Positions 27,954 to 37,052 of a DNA stretch of 64,000 bases are shown one piece after another. Source of the stretch: Ancylobacter radicis (GTDB taxonomy: Bacteria; Pseudomonadota; Alphaproteobacteria; Rhizobiales; Xanthobacteraceae); NCBI RefSeq assembly GCF_018449475.1, contig NZ_JAHCQH010000020.1, positions 237,915 through 301,914 on the forward strand. The letters are read 5' to 3'. Every line of letters begins with the position of its first letter. Positions within the stretch are counted from its first letter, which is position 1. The notes under the pieces were generated by a model. It was not told where the DNA came from. It ran no database searches and saw only the letters and a list, made by a program, of their open reading frames with translations. The position numbers and the translations under genes are program-made.

Positions 27954-30739
27954 CCCTGACCATCGCCTTGCCCGACACCGACACCGACGGTGACGGCGAG
28001 CTGGACCTCTCGCTGCGCGACGACATCCGCATGCTCGGCCGCGTGCTCGGCGATACGCTGCGCGATCAGGAGGGCGAGGCGACCTTCGAACTGGTCGAGA
28101 GCATCCGCCGCGTCTCCACCCGCTTCCACCGCGAGGATGATGAGGGCGCGCGGCGCGAGCTGGAAACGATGCTGGCCGATCTCGGGGCGGACCAGACCAT
28201 CTCGATCGTGCGCGCCTTCAGCTATTTCTCGCATCTCGCCAATATCGCCGAGGATCAGAACGTGATCCGCCGGCGCCGGGCGGTGGCGGCGAGCGGGCGT
28301 GGCGTGGCGCCCGCCTCCATCGCCCATGCGCTGTCGCGCGCCCAGGAGGCCGGCATTCCGGTGGCGGAACTGCGCAAGTTCTTCGCCACCGCGCTGGCGA
28401 GCCCGGTGCTCACCGCGCACCCGACCGAGGTGCGCCGCCGCTCGACCCAGACGCATGAAATGCGCATCGCCGAATTGCTGGCCGAGCGCGCCGGCCTCGA
28501 CCCGACGCCGGAGGAGGTGGAGGCCGCCGAGGACGAGCTGCGCCGCCGCGTGCTGATGCTCTGGCAGACCAACCTGCTGCGCCGCACCAAGCTGACGGTG
28601 TTGGACGAGGTGGCCAACGGTCTTGCCTATTATGAATATACCTTCCTGCGCGAACTGCCCAAGCTTTACGCCGCGCTCGAGGACCGCCTCGCCGTGGTCG
28701 AGGGCGTGAAGCCGCATGAGGCACCGGAGGTCGGCTCCTTCCTGCGCATGGGTAGCTGGATCGGTGGTGACCGCGACGGCAACCCCTTCGTCACCGCCGA
28801 TGTCACCCGCGAGACCATGCGGATGCAGAGCGCGCAGGCGGTGCGCTTCTATCTGGGCGAACTCGACGCACTGGGTGCGGAACTCTCCATCTCCACCATC
28901 CGGGTGAAAGTGTCGGACGATCTGCTGGCGCTGGTCGATACCGCCGCCGATTCCTCGCCGCATCGGCGCAACGAGCCCTACCGCCTCGCCGCCTCCGCCA
29001 TCGGCGCAAAGCTGCGTGCCACGGCCTTCCGGCTGGAGATCGCGGACCTTCTGGGGCTCACCGTGAAGCCGTCGGTCGCCCCCTATGCCTCGGCCAGGGA
29101 GTTCCGCGCCGATCTCGACATCATCGATGCCTCGCTCAAGGCGCATCGCTCCGCTGCCATCGCGCGCGGCAAGCTGCGGGCGCTACGCCGGGCGGTGGAC
29201 TGCTTCGGCTTCCACCTCGCCATTCTCGATTCCCGCCAGAACTCGGACGTGCATGAGCGTTGCGTGGCCGAATTGCTGGAGGTTGCCGCGCCGGGCACGA
29301 ATTACAAGGCGCTGCCGGAAGGCACCCGCACGGCGCTGCTGCTGCGCGAGTTGAGCACCGCGCGTCCGCTCACCTCGCCCTTCGCCGCCTATTCGGAGGA
29401 GACGGTGGGCGAGCTGGCGATGCTGCGCACCTGCGCCCGCATCCACCAGATCTACGGCCCCGAGGCGATCCAGACCTGCATCATCTCCAAGGCCGAGGGC
29501 GTCTCCGACATGCTGGAGCTGGCGCTGCTGCTGAAGGAGGTCGGCCTCGTCGATCCCGCCGGCGCGGCGGCGGTGAACATCGTGCCGCTGTTCGAGACCA
29601 TCGAGGATCTGCGCAACGCCGCCAAGGTGATGGAGCAGATGTTCCGCCTGCCGGAATACCGCCGGCTGGTCGACAGCCGCGGCGGTATGCAGGAGGTGAT
29701 GCTCGGCTATTCGGACAGCAACAAGGATGGCGGCTTCGTCACCTCCGGCTGGGAGCTCTACAAGGCCGAGATCGAGCTGATCGAGGTGTTCAGGCGCCAT
29801 GGCGTGAAGCTGCGCCTGTTCCATGGGCGCGGCGGCTCGGTCGGGCGCGGCGGCGGGCCGAGCTATGACGCCATCCTCGCCCAGCCGGGCGGGGCGGTGC
29901 AGGGCGAGATCCGCATCACCGAGCAGGGCGAGATCATCTCCTCGAAATTCGCCAATCCGGCGGTCGGGCGCGGCAATCTGGAAATCCTCGCCGCCGCCAC
30001 GCTGGAGGCGACGCTGCTCTCGGGCGACGCCAGGGCGCCGCGCGAGGAATATCTCACCGTGATGGAGGAACTCTCCGAGGCGGCCTTCCGCGCCTATCGT
30101 TCGCTGGTCTACGAGACCCCGCGCTTCGAGGATTATTTCTGGGAGTCGACGGTAATCAACGAGATCGCGACGCTGAACATCGGCTCGCGCCCGGCCTCGC
30201 GCAAGAAGACCCGGCGGATCGAGGATCTGCGCGCCATTCCCTGGGTGTTCTCCTGGGCCCAGTGCCGGCTCATGCTGCCGGGCTGGTATGGCTTCGGCTC
30301 GGCGGTCACCGCGTGGCTGGAGCGCCACCCGGACGGCCTGCCGCTGTTGCAGGAGATGTACCGCGAGTGGCCGTTCTTCCGCACCCAGCTGTCCAATATG
30401 GACATGGTGCTCTCCAAGAGCTCGATCGCCATCGCCTCGCGCTACGCGATGCTGGTGGAGGATGTGGAACTGCGCGAGAGCATTTTCGGGCGCATCCGCA
30501 CCGAATATCAGGCCGCCATCGAGTCGCTGCTGGCCATCTCCCAGCAGGGCAAGTTGCTCGGCTCCAACCCGCTGCTCGACCGCTCGATCCGCAACCGCTT
30601 CCCCTATATCGACCCGCTCAACCATGTACAGGTCGGCCTGCTCCGCAAATACCGGGCGAGCGACACGGATGAGAAGGTGCTGCAAGGCATCCAGCTCACC
30701 ATCAACGGCATCTCCGCCGGCCTGCGGAACTCCGGCTGA
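27944..30739 (+). CDS. ppc: phosphoenolpyruvate carboxylase
   Basis: A 931-residue cytoplasmic enzyme that carboxylates PEP with bicarbonate to oxaloacetate, refilling the TCA cycle. The essential histidine is His159 in [11 protein letters not shown]. Other blocks are [45 protein letters not shown] and the C-terminal [20 protein letters not shown] lies seven bases before ATG 27944. Full length for the family. The C-terminal part ends ten bases before a small cupin gene. Confidence 0.95.
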   Translation: MSLALTIALPDTDTDGDGELDLSLRDDIRMLGRVLGDTLRDQEGEATFELVESIRRVSTRFHREDDEGARRELETMLADLGADQTISIVRAFSYFSHLANIAEDQNVIRRRRAVAASGRGVAPASIAHALSRAQEAGIPVAELRKFFATALASPVLTAHPTEVRRRSTQTHEMRIAELLAERAGLDPTPEEVEAAEDELRRRVLMLWQTNLLRRTKLTVLDEVANGLAYYEYTFLRELPKLYAALEDRLAVVEGVKPHEAPEVGSFLRMGSWIGGDRDGNPFVTADVTRETMRMQSAQAVRFYLGELDALGAELSISTIRVKVSDDLLALVDTAADSSPHRRNEPYRLAASAIGAKLRATAFRLEIADLLGLTVKPSVAPYASAREFRADLDIIDASLKAHRSAAIARGKLRALRRAVDCFGFHLAILDSRQNSDVHERCVAELLEVAAPGTNYKALPEGTRTALLLRELSTARPLTSPFAAYSEETVGELAMLRTCARIHQIYGPEAIQTCIISKAEGVSDMLELALLLKEVGLVDPAGAAAVNIVPLFETIEDLRNAAKVMEQMFRLPEYRRLVDSRGGMQEVMLGYSDSNKDGGFVTSGWELYKAEIELIEVFRRHGVKLRLFHGRGGSVGRGGGPSYDAILAQPGGAVQGEIRITEQGEIISSKFANPAVGRGNLEILAAATLEATLLSGDARAPREEYLTVMEELSEAAFRAYRSLVYETPRFEDYFWESTVINEIATLNIGSRPASRKKTRRIEDLRAIPWVFSWAQCRLMLPGWYGFGSAVTAWLERHPDGLPLLQEMYREWPFFRTQLSNMDMVLSKSSIAIASRYAMLVEDVELRESIFGRIRTEYQAAIESLLAISQQGKLLGSNPLLDRSIRNRFPYIDPLNHVQVGLLRKYRASDTDEKVLQGIQLTINGISAGLRNSG

Positions 30740-30748
30740 GGCGCGGTC

Positions 30749-31042
30749 ATGGTGTTTGCCTGCACGATACCGGCCCGGCCGACGACGCTGGCCGACGATG
30801 AGCGCGTGCGCATCACGCGCTGGGATTTCGAGCCCGGCGCCACCACCGGCTGGCACGAGCACGCGATGGACTATGCCATCGTCTTCGTCACCGACGGGCT
30901 GATGGAGATCGACGTGGACGGGACGGTGACGCAGGTCGCCATGGCGGCGGGCGCCGCCTATTCCCGCCCCGCCGGCATCCGCCACGATGTGCGCAATGCC
31001 GGCGATGCCCCGATGAGCTTCGTCGAGGTGGAGATGAAATAG
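30749..31042 (+). CDS. small cupin-domain protein
   Basis: A 97-residue single cupin barrel. Motif 1 is GWHEHAMDYAIVFVTDG (GxHxH type), which supplies metal ligands, and motif 2 is PAGIRHDVRNAG. It starts ten bases after the ppc stop, so it may be co-transcribed. Small stand-alone cupins of this type act as isomerases, dioxygenases or sensors; none can be singled out. Confidence 0.85.
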   Translation: MVFACTIPARPTTLADDERVRITRWDFEPGATTGWHEHAMDYAIVFVTDGLMEIDVDGTVTQVAMAAGAAYSRPAGIRHDVRNAGDAPMSFVEVEMK

Positions 31043-31179
31043 CGGACGGGCGGGGCTGTCTGGGCTCATCCCCAGAGCTGACACGCGACGTCGCCGACAC
31101 CAGTGTGGACGACCGCGCGGACCTGATGGACAGCCTGCGCGGGCTTTGCAGCGGAAGAAGACGCGCGCATACTCCACCC

Positions 31180-31407
31180 ATGACGACCCTGTTCGACAAG
31201 GCCATTGCCGCCGCCCGCGCCCTGCCGGATCAGATGCAGGATGATATCGCGCGCGCCCTGCTTGCTCTCGCGGAGGAGCAGGGTGCATCCGTACCCCTGA
31301 CGTCCAGCGAACGGGCCGCGGTCGAGCGTTCACGCGCGGCCGCTGCGCGGGGCGATTTCGCATCGGATGACGAGGTCCGGGCCGCATGGGCGATGCACGG
31401 CCTCTGA
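31180..31407 (+). CDS. antitoxin of a ParE-type toxin-antitoxin pair
   Basis: A 75-residue acidic/amphipathic protein (MTTLFDKAIAAARALPDQMQ ... SSERAAVERSRAAAARGDFASDDEVRAAWAMHGL-type ending). The C-terminal FASDDEVRAAWAMHGL block is a common toxin-binding tail of small antitoxins paired with RelE/ParE toxins. Its end overlaps the toxin start by 22 bases, as expected for such operons. The N-terminal half may dimerise and bind its own promoter. Confidence 0.82.
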   Translation: MTTLFDKAIAAARALPDQMQDDIARALLALAEEQGASVPLTSSERAAVERSRAAAARGDFASDDEVRAAWAMHGL

Positions 31408-31688
31408 GGCTGCGTTATACGCGCCCCGCAGTGGCGGATATCCGGGAGCTTGCGGCCTATATCGCAGCCCACTCCCCGCAATCCGCACGACGGGTAAGCC
31501 AGCGCCTGCGTGCGCTGATCGAGCATCTGCCGGATCAACCCTTCCTTGGTCCGCAGACTGAACATCCCGCGATCCGGCGGCTGACCGCGTGGCCCTACCC
31601 GTATGTGATCTTCTACGAGGTCACGCCGGATGCCGTGATCATCCATGCCGTGCGCCATGCCAGGCGCGATCCCGCATCGATGCCCTGA
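31386..31688 (+). CDS. ParE/RelE-superfamily toxin
   Basis: A 100-residue protein with the RelE/ParE fold: LRYTRPAVADIRELAAYIAAH at the N-terminus, LIEHLPDQPFLGPQT in the middle and YPYVIFYEVTPDAVIIHAVRHARRDP at the C-terminus. ParE toxins poison gyrase, RelE toxins cut mRNA at the ribosome; the sequence looks more ParE-like. The pair is short, autonomous and near no other mobile gene. Confidence 0.87.
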   Translation: MGDARPLRLRYTRPAVADIRELAAYIAAHSPQSARRVSQRLRALIEHLPDQPFLGPQTEHPAIRRLTAWPYPYVIFYEVTPDAVIIHAVRHARRDPASMP

Positions 31689-31692
31689 GGCG

Positions 31693-32445
31693 TCACCCCG
31701 CCGCGACCGTGTCCGGTACCGTGTTCGGCGGCAGGCGGGCCATGCGGAAGGCTTCCTTCACCAGCGCCGCATTGCCCTCGGCCTCGCTTCCGTCTGGCAT
31801 CAGCTTGCCGTCCTCAAGGCCGATCCGTGTATCCAGCCCGCGCATCATCGCGTCTTGGTAGAGCGCCCATTTGCTGGCGTCGAAGCCGTGCTGGAGAATG
31901 GGCAGATCGAGGCTGGCGCGGGCCAGTACCTTGCGAATGGCGGCGGCGACTTCCAGTCCCTCGGCGGCATCCTGCTCGTTGATCTCGATGAGGATGCGCA
32001 ACACCTGGCGCGCCTCCGGCAAGGCGACGAAGCGTTCCGCATCGGCCGCCGACCAGAGGCCAGCCTCGATGCCGATGCCGCGCGACAGGCACAGGCGGAT
32101 CATCTCCGGCGCGTCTTCCTCGATCAGGTTCACCGAGACATAATCCGGCAGCACCTGCCACGCCTGCACCGCCGCCAGCCGGCCGGCGCCGCCGGGGGCG
32201 ATGCCGGCATGGGTGGAGAGGCCGATCGGCGTGTCCGGCAGCCGCGCGCGGATCGCCTCGATCGCCGCCGCGACGGCCGCCGGCTCCAGCGTTTCCGCCC
32301 CGTCGGCCCCGCGCGGGTGCAGATGCAGCTCGCTCGCCCCGGCGGCGACCGCCAGCGCCGCGTCGGTCGCCAGTTCCGCCGGCGTCAGCGGGGTGAAGGC
32401 ATGAAAGTCCTTGGTCCGCGAACCGTTGAGGCAGGCCTGTAGCAT
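31693..32445 (-). CDS. BKACE-family beta-keto acid cleavage enzyme
   Basis: A 250-residue TIM-barrel enzyme of the BKACE (DUF849) family, which condenses a beta-keto acid with acetyl-CoA and cleaves it to acetoacetate and a new CoA ester. The metal-binding HLHPR motif is in ELHLHPRGADG, and RIGLEDG near the C-terminus is also conserved. About 30 residues shorter than typical 3-keto-5-aminohexanoate cleavage enzymes. The beta-keto acid used cannot be inferred. It is convergent with the toxin gene and 25 bases after the YaiI gene. Confidence 0.87.
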   Translation of the reverse strand: MLQACLNGSRTKDFHAFTPLTPAELATDAALAVAAGASELHLHPRGADGAETLEPAAVAAAIEAIRARLPDTPIGLSTHAGIAPGGAGRLAAVQAWQVLPDYVSVNLIEEDAPEMIRLCLSRGIGIEAGLWSAADAERFVALPEARQVLRILIEINEQDAAEGLEVAAAIRKVLARASLDLPILQHGFDASKWALYQDAMMRGLDTRIGLEDGKLMPDGSEAEGNAALVKEAFRMARLPPNTVPDTVAAG

Positions 32446-32470
32446 CGAACTCTCCTTGCACCGTCGAGGG

Positions 32471-32944
32471 TCAACCCGCGGGGTGGCCTTTTCGTTTCAG
32501 CCGCATCACCGCCCGGTCCAGCGATTGCAGGAATTCCGAGCGGTCGCGGGGCGCGAAGGCGCGCGGGCCACGGGTAATCTCGCCGGCCTCGCGCAGATCG
32601 GTCATCAGGTTGCGGGTCGCCAGCTGCATGCCGATGCTGGCGGCGGTGAAGGGTTTTCCGTTGGGCGCGATCGCCTCGGCACCCTTGGCGACGACGCGGG
32701 CGGCGAGCGGCACATCGGCGGTGATGACGATGTCGCCTTCCTCCACCCGCTCGGCGATCCAGTCATCGGCGACATCGAGCCCGGACGGCACGATGACGCG
32801 CTCCACCTCCACATCACGCGGCGTGGCGATGTAGCTGTTGGCGACGAGGAAGGTCTTGATGCGGTGGCGGGCGGCGACGCGGTAGGTCTCGTCCTTCACC
32901 GGGCAGGCGTCCGCGTCGATATAGATGAAGATCGGCTTCAGCAA
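32471..32944 (-). CDS. YaiI/YqxD family (UPF0178) protein
   Basis: A 157-residue protein of the DUF188 family with a PIN-like fold. It shows [35 protein letters not shown] and the C-terminal [21 protein letters not shown] nuclease role has been guessed but not shown for the family. No ATG is available: the TTG at 32944 is the first possible start and its ribosome binding site (GGAG) is unusually far. A terminator hairpin lies just upstream, so expression may be controlled by readthrough. Confidence 0.88.
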   Translation of the reverse strand: MLKPIFIYIDADACPVKDETYRVAARHRIKTFLVANSYIATPRDVEVERVIVPSGLDVADDWIAERVEEGDIVITADVPLAARVVAKGAEAIAPNGKPFTAASIGMQLATRNLMTDLREAGEITRGPRAFAPRDRSEFLQSLDRAVMRLKRKGHPAG

Positions 32945-32970
32945 AGTAATACCGGCACTCCAGGCGTGAG

Positions 32971-33008
32971 AACCAAGAAAGAAGGGCTGCCCGCGAGGAC
33001 AGCCCTTC
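32971..33008 (-). terminator. terminator/attenuator between a leader ORF and the YaiI gene
   Basis: On the minus strand, GAAGGGCTGTCC-TCGC-GGGCAGCCCTTC forms a 12-base stem with one U-G pair, followed by TTTCTTGG. It lies about 26 bases before the YaiI start and 59 bases after the small ORF. A second hairpin, CCGCC/GGCGG (33038-33052), precedes it. The arrangement resembles an attenuator. Confidence 0.65.
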
Positions 33009-33066
33009 CCATGTCAGACCGCGGTCCGGCCCGGTAACCGCCAAGAAGGCGGCGCATTGTGTCGCA

Positions 33067-33144
33067 TCACGCGGCACGGACCTCGCAAGAGGCAAGTGTC
33101 CAGTTCACGGATACCGACGACCGCGGATCAAGACGATCAGACAC
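33067..33144 (-). CDS. 25-codon leader-like ORF with a maximal Shine-Dalgarno sequence
   Basis: GTG at 33144 opens a 25-codon frame (VSDRLDPRSS ... WTLASCEVRAA, TGA at 33067-33069). The preceding GAAAGGAGGTGATCCAG is complementary over 17 bases to the 3' end expected for alphaproteobacterial 16S rRNA, with AGGAGG seven bases from the GTG. It is followed by hairpins and a terminator ahead of the YaiI gene. No standard annotation length filter would keep it. It may encode a leader peptide; no amino acid is repeated in the manner of a classical attenuator. Confidence 0.5.
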   Translation of the reverse strand: MSDRLDPRSSVSVNWTLASCEVRAA

Positions 33145-33289
33145 TGGATCACCTCCTTTCAATTGTTGACGACCACTGAAGCTTATACCGATTCGCGCAT
33201 TCGTCATCCCTCCCGGGATGGGTTACGTTCACATAGCGTTACGGCCTGTCAGCCGGGCGTGAGGCGAGGGAATACCCCGGGAGACACCC

Positions 33290-35089
33290 ATGAAACGCTC
33301 ATCGGCACGCTCATTCGGCTTCACCCTTGCGCGCCCGCTCGCGCCTCTTCTGGGGCTGCTTCTGGCGGGCCTGCTCGCGCTCACCCCCGCCGCCGCCCAG
33401 CAGGCGGCGGACGCACAGGCGCCCGAGCGGGCCGGCGCCGCGCTCACCGGTGCCAAGACCGCGACGGGCAAGAACTGGATGGTGACGGCCGCCAACCCGC
33501 TGGCCGCCGAGGCCGGCGCGGCGGCGCTGCGCGCGGGCGGCAACGCGATCGACGCCTTAGTGGCGACGCAGCTCGTGCTCGGCCTGGTCGAGCCGCAATC
33601 CTCCGGCCTCGGCGGCGGCGCGTTCCTGGTCTATTGGGACGCGGCGCAAAAGCGCCTCACCAGCTTTGACGGGCGCGAGACCGCGCCGCGCGCGGCGACG
33701 CCGACGCTGTTCCAGAACGAGAAGGGCGAGCCGCTCGGCTTCATGGCGGCGGTGGTCGGCGGGCGCTCGGTCGGCACCCCCGGCACGCCACGCCTGATGG
33801 AGACCGTGCACCGCCGCTACGGCAAGATCGCCTGGGCGCAGCTGTTTCGCCCTGCGCAACATCTGGCGGAGGAGGGTTTTGCGGTCTCGCCGCGCCTTGC
33901 CGCGCTGATCGCCGGGGATGTCGAGACGCTGAAGCGCGATGATGCCGCGCGGGCCTATTTCCTCGACGCGCAGGGCGCGCCGCTGAAGGCCGGCACCACG
34001 CTGCGCAACCCGGCCTATGCGGCGACGCTGCGCCATCTCGCGGCCTATGGCGCGGATGCCTTCTATGGCGGCGAACTGGCCGCGGCGATCGTGCGCAGCG
34101 TGCGCGAGGCGGACAATCCCGGCCTGCTGTCGCTGGGCGATCTGCGCGAATACCGGGTGAAGGAACGCGCGCCGGTCTGCGCGCCCTATCGCGGTTATGA
34201 GGTGTGCGGCATGGGTCCGCCGAGTTCCGGCGCGCTCACCCTCGGCCAGATCCTCGGCCTGCTGGACTCCTATGATCTCAAGGCGCTCGGCCCCACCTCG
34301 CCGGAGGCCTGGCGGCTGATCGCCGATGCCTCGCGCCTCGCCTTTGCCGACCGCGAACGCTATATGGCCGACAGCGATTTCGTGCCCATGCCGACCAAGG
34401 GGCTGCTCGCGCCGGACTATCTCAAGGGGCGGGCGGAACTGCTGAAGGGCGATGACGCGCTGCCCGCCGTCAGCGCGGGCGAGCCGACCTGGGACCATGC
34501 CCGCGCTGAGCCGCGCGCGGATGGTGCGGCGCTGGAACTGCCCTCGACCACGCAGGTGACCATTGTCGATGCCGACGGCAATGTCGCCTCCATGACCTCG
34601 ACCATCGAGGCCGGCTTCGGTTCGCGGCTGATGGTCGGCGGCTTCCTGCTCAATAATGAGCTGACCGACTTCTCCTTCCGCTCGCACAAGGACGGCGTGC
34701 CGGTGGCCAACCGGGTGGAGCCGGGCAAGCGCCCGCGCTCCTCCATGGCGCCGACCATCGTGATGCGGGACGGTACGCCGGTGCTGGCACTGGGCTCGCC
34801 CGGCGGCAGCCAGATCATCGGTTATGTCGCCAAGACGCTGATCGCCCATCTTGATTGGGGCCTGCCGCTCGATCAGGCCATCGCCGCGCCGAATGTGCTG
34901 GCGCGCTTCGACGCGGTGGAGATCGAGGCGGGCACGGCGGCGGAAGGGCTGGCGCCGGAACTGAAGGCGCTCGGCTTCGAGGTGAAGACCGCGCCGATGA
35001 CCTCGGGCGTGCAAGCGGTGGCGATCACGCCCGACGGCCTGATCGGCGCCGCCGACCCGCGCCGCGAGGGCGTGGCGATCGGGGAATGA
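33290..35089 (+). CDS. ggt: gamma-glutamyltransferase
   Basis: A 599-residue periplasmic Ntn-hydrolase that cleaves gamma-glutamyl bonds of glutathione. A long signal peptide ends near TPAAAQQ. The protein autoprocesses before the nucleophilic Thr420 in STTQVTIVDADGN; the usual His after the two Thr residues is Gln. The oxyanion and substrate regions GSRLMVGGFLLNNELTDFS, RSSMAPTIV and LGSPGGSQIIGYV are present. GGGAG stands ahead of the ATG. Monocistronic, followed by a palindromic repeat. Confidence 0.94.
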   Translation: MKRSSARSFGFTLARPLAPLLGLLLAGLLALTPAAAQQAADAQAPERAGAALTGAKTATGKNWMVTAANPLAAEAGAAALRAGGNAIDALVATQLVLGLVEPQSSGLGGGAFLVYWDAAQKRLTSFDGRETAPRAATPTLFQNEKGEPLGFMAAVVGGRSVGTPGTPRLMETVHRRYGKIAWAQLFRPAQHLAEEGFAVSPRLAALIAGDVETLKRDDAARAYFLDAQGAPLKAGTTLRNPAYAATLRHLAAYGADAFYGGELAAAIVRSVREADNPGLLSLGDLREYRVKERAPVCAPYRGYEVCGMGPPSSGALTLGQILGLLDSYDLKALGPTSPEAWRLIADASRLAFADRERYMADSDFVPMPTKGLLAPDYLKGRAELLKGDDALPAVSAGEPTWDHARAEPRADGAALELPSTTQVTIVDADGNVASMTSTIEAGFGSRLMVGGFLLNNELTDFSFRSHKDGVPVANRVEPGKRPRSSMAPTIVMRDGTPVLALGSPGGSQIIGYVAKTLIAHLDWGLPLDQAIAAPNVLARFDAVEIEAGTAAEGLAPELKALGFEVKTAPMTSGVQAVAITPDGLIGAADPRREGVAIGE

Positions 35090-35144
35090 GGCAGGGCGAT
35101 CAACCCCAGAAGGCCGTCATCCCATGGCTTGGCCTCATACATAT

Positions 35145-35232
35145 CGTCATCCCCGGGCTTGACCCGGGGATCCATGACTTTGGGCCCGCGACCAAGGCGT
35201 GGATGGCCGGGTCAAGCCCGGCCATGACGGGG
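35145..35232. repeat. dispersed palindromic repeat, copy C
   Basis: The third copy of the family at 4209 and 4388. It has a left hairpin CCCCGGGCTTGACCCGGGG (35151-35169) and a right hairpin GGCCGGGTCAAGCCCGGCC (35204-35222), bounded by GTCATC and CATGAC. Another partial GTCATCCC half-unit lies at 35117. It fills the gap between ggt and fmdB (35090-35273). Confidence 0.75.
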
Positions 35233-35273
35233 TTATCCGTTCGGGGATGACGCTTGCTTGGGTAAGCCTCACC

Positions 35274-35642
35274 TCAATGGCTGATCATCCACGGCCGCGC
35301 CGAGGGGAAGCTCTTGGCTCCGCTCGCGGCGGTGGCCGTCTTGGATTTCTTGGTCCGGCTTTTCATGCCGCCGGAGCAGCAGGAGCAGCCCGAACCGTGC
35401 CGCGCGGCGGCGGATTTGGCGGCGAATTCGCCGGTTGTCATGGGGGCGTTGGCGGCCCGCTCATTGGTGGCGTGGGCCACCAGGCTCTCGCGCGCCATGC
35501 CGGAGAAATGCGGGGCGGTGAGCATCACGCGCGGGGCGCTCGCGCCGCAATCCGGGCAGGGCTGGGGCGCCTGATATTCGCTCATCGGCCGCATGGCGGT
35601 GAAGTCGCCGCAGCTCTCGCAGAGATATTCATAGACGGGCAT
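35274..35642 (-). CDS. fmdB: FmdB-family zinc-ribbon protein
   Basis: A 122-residue protein with an N-terminal FmdB zinc ribbon: MPVYEYLCESCG and CPDCGA supply the two CxxC pairs. The tail is Ser/Lys-rich and contains a GCSCCSGG cluster. FmdB was named as a putative regulator of the formamidase gene in Methylophilus. Here it is the last gene of the formamide/urea operon, 85 bases after fmdA, with a hairpin between. AAGGAA precedes the ATG at 35642; a longer frame upstream is not supported. Confidence 0.88.
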   Translation of the reverse strand: MPVYEYLCESCGDFTAMRPMSEYQAPQPCPDCGASAPRVMLTAPHFSGMARESLVAHATNERAANAPMTTGEFAAKSAAARHGSGCSCCSGGMKSRTKKSKTATAASGAKSFPSARPWMISH

Positions 35643-35679
35643 GGGCGTTCCTTGGGCGTTTCCTCGAACTGAAGAGAGA

Positions 35680-35706
35680 GCGGGGCGGCGCTCTGCACCG
35701 CCCCGC
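35680..35706 (-). other. intercistronic hairpin between fmdA and fmdB
   Basis: A nine-base stem GCGGGGCGG / CCGCCCCGC with a nine-base loop. A second stem, ACCGGAC (35710-35716) with GTCCGGT (35734-35740), brackets the fmdA stop codon. They could limit readthrough into fmdB or protect the fmdA message. Confidence 0.5.
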
Positions 35707-35727
35707 AGCACCGGACGTCAGAGGGGG

Positions 35728-36957
35728 TCAGAGGTCCGGTGAAAGCGGCATCTGGATCGAGCCGTCGATGAACTGGGTCGGCCCAGCGGCGGTCGGGTTG
35801 ATGTCGAATTCGAAGATCTCGGTCGGCAGCCACAGCGTGGCGCAGGCATTGGGGATATCGACGACACCCGAAATATGCCCCTGCACCGGCGCGGTGCCGA
35901 GGATCGAATAGGCCTGCGCGCCCGAATAGCCGAACTTCTTCAGATATTCGATGGCGTTGAGGCAGGCCTGGCGATAGGCGATGTGCACGTCGAGATAGTG
36001 CTGCCCGCCGGCCTCATCGACCGAGATACCCTCGAAGATCAGGTAGTCCTTGTAGTTCGGCGTGATCGGCGACGGTTTGAAGATCGGGTTCTTGATCCCG
36101 TATTTGGCCATGCCGCCCTTCAGCACCTCGACCTTGAGGTGCACCCAGCCGGCCATCTCAATAGCGCCGCAGAAGGTGATCTCGCCGTCGCCCTGCGAGA
36201 AGTGCAGGTCGCCCATGGAGAGGCCGCCGCCTTCCACATAGACCGGGAAATAGATCTTCGAGCCGCGCGACAGGTCCTTGATGTCGCAATTGCCGCCATG
36301 CTCGCGCGGGGGAACGGTGCGCGCGCCGGTGGCGGCCGCCGCCGTCTTCGCATCACCGGTCAGCCGGCCCATATGGGCGGTGGCAGCAAAGGGCGGGGCG
36401 GCGAGCGCCGGCACGCGGGTCGGGTTGGTGTCGATCAGCGCCTGCTCGCGGCTGTTCCAGGTCTCCAGCAGCTTCGGGTCGGGCAGGCAGCCGATCAGGC
36501 CGGGATGGATCAGCCCGGCGAAGTTCACGCCGGGCACGTGGCGCGAGGAGGTGAACATGCCCTTGAAGTCCCAGATCGACTTCTGGGCGAGAGGGAAATG
36601 GTCGGTCAGGAAGCCGCCGCCATTCTTCTTGGAGAAGAAGCCGTTGAAGCCCCACTGGCTGTCCGGCATGGCGCCGATGTCGAGCAGGTCGACCACCAGC
36701 AGGTCGCCCGGCTCGGCGCCCTTGACGCCGATCGGGCCGGACAGGAAGTGCACGATCGTCAGGTCGATGTCGCGCACGTCGTCGGCGGAGTTGTTGTTCT
36801 TGATGAAGCTACCGGTCCAGTCATAGGTCTCGACGATGAAGTCGTCGCCCGGCTTCACCCAGGCCACCATCGGAATGTCCGGGTGCCAGCGGTTGTGAAC
36901 CATGTCGTTGTCATAGGCCGACTGGTTCAGGTCGATCTTGATCAGGGTCTCGGTCAT
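35728..36957 (-). CDS. fmdA: formamidase
   Basis: A 409-residue FmdA/AmdA-type amidase that hydrolyses formamide (and some short amides) to ammonia and formate. It starts with LIKIDLNQSAYDNDMVHNRW and contains WHPDIPMVAWVKPGD, NGGGFLTDHFP, HPGLIGCLP, REHGGNCDIKDLSRGSKIYF and LHFSQGDGEITFCGAIEM, all typical of the family. GGGGAG is eight bases before the ATG at 36957. It is co-oriented with, and 95 bases downstream of, the ABC importer genes, so uptake and hydrolysis are coupled. Confidence 0.94.
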   Translation of the reverse strand: MTETLIKIDLNQSAYDNDMVHNRWHPDIPMVAWVKPGDDFIVETYDWTGSFIKNNNSADDVRDIDLTIVHFLSGPIGVKGAEPGDLLVVDLLDIGAMPDSQWGFNGFFSKKNGGGFLTDHFPLAQKSIWDFKGMFTSSRHVPGVNFAGLIHPGLIGCLPDPKLLETWNSREQALIDTNPTRVPALAAPPFAATAHMGRLTGDAKTAAAATGARTVPPREHGGNCDIKDLSRGSKIYFPVYVEGGGLSMGDLHFSQGDGEITFCGAIEMAGWVHLKVEVLKGGMAKYGIKNPIFKPSPITPNYKDYLIFEGISVDEAGGQHYLDVHIAYRQACLNAIEYLKKFGYSGAQAYSILGTAPVQGHISGVVDIPNACATLWLPTEIFEFDINPTAAGPTQFIDGSIQMPLSPDL

Positions 36958-37052
36958 GCGTCTCACTCCCCGTGGGCAAGCTGGGATCTTGGCAAGCTGG
37001 AATTGGGCAGGCTTGGTAAAAGCGGTCCGGCGGGGGCTCAGACCGACAAAAC

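Noticed and set aside
30888..31205. A minus-strand ORF between the cupin and antitoxin genes
   Set aside because: It is Arg/Ser-rich, overlaps the cupin gene antisense and has no supporting ribosome binding site.
29183..31387. A 734-codon minus-strand open frame
   Set aside because: It is antisense to ppc, the cupin and the antitoxin and has no recognisable domain.
33144..33160. Fragment of a 16S rRNA gene on the plus strand (17 bases equal to the 3' end)
   Set aside because: The bases on both sides do not continue as 16S rRNA, and on the minus strand the sequence is correctly placed as a ribosome binding site.
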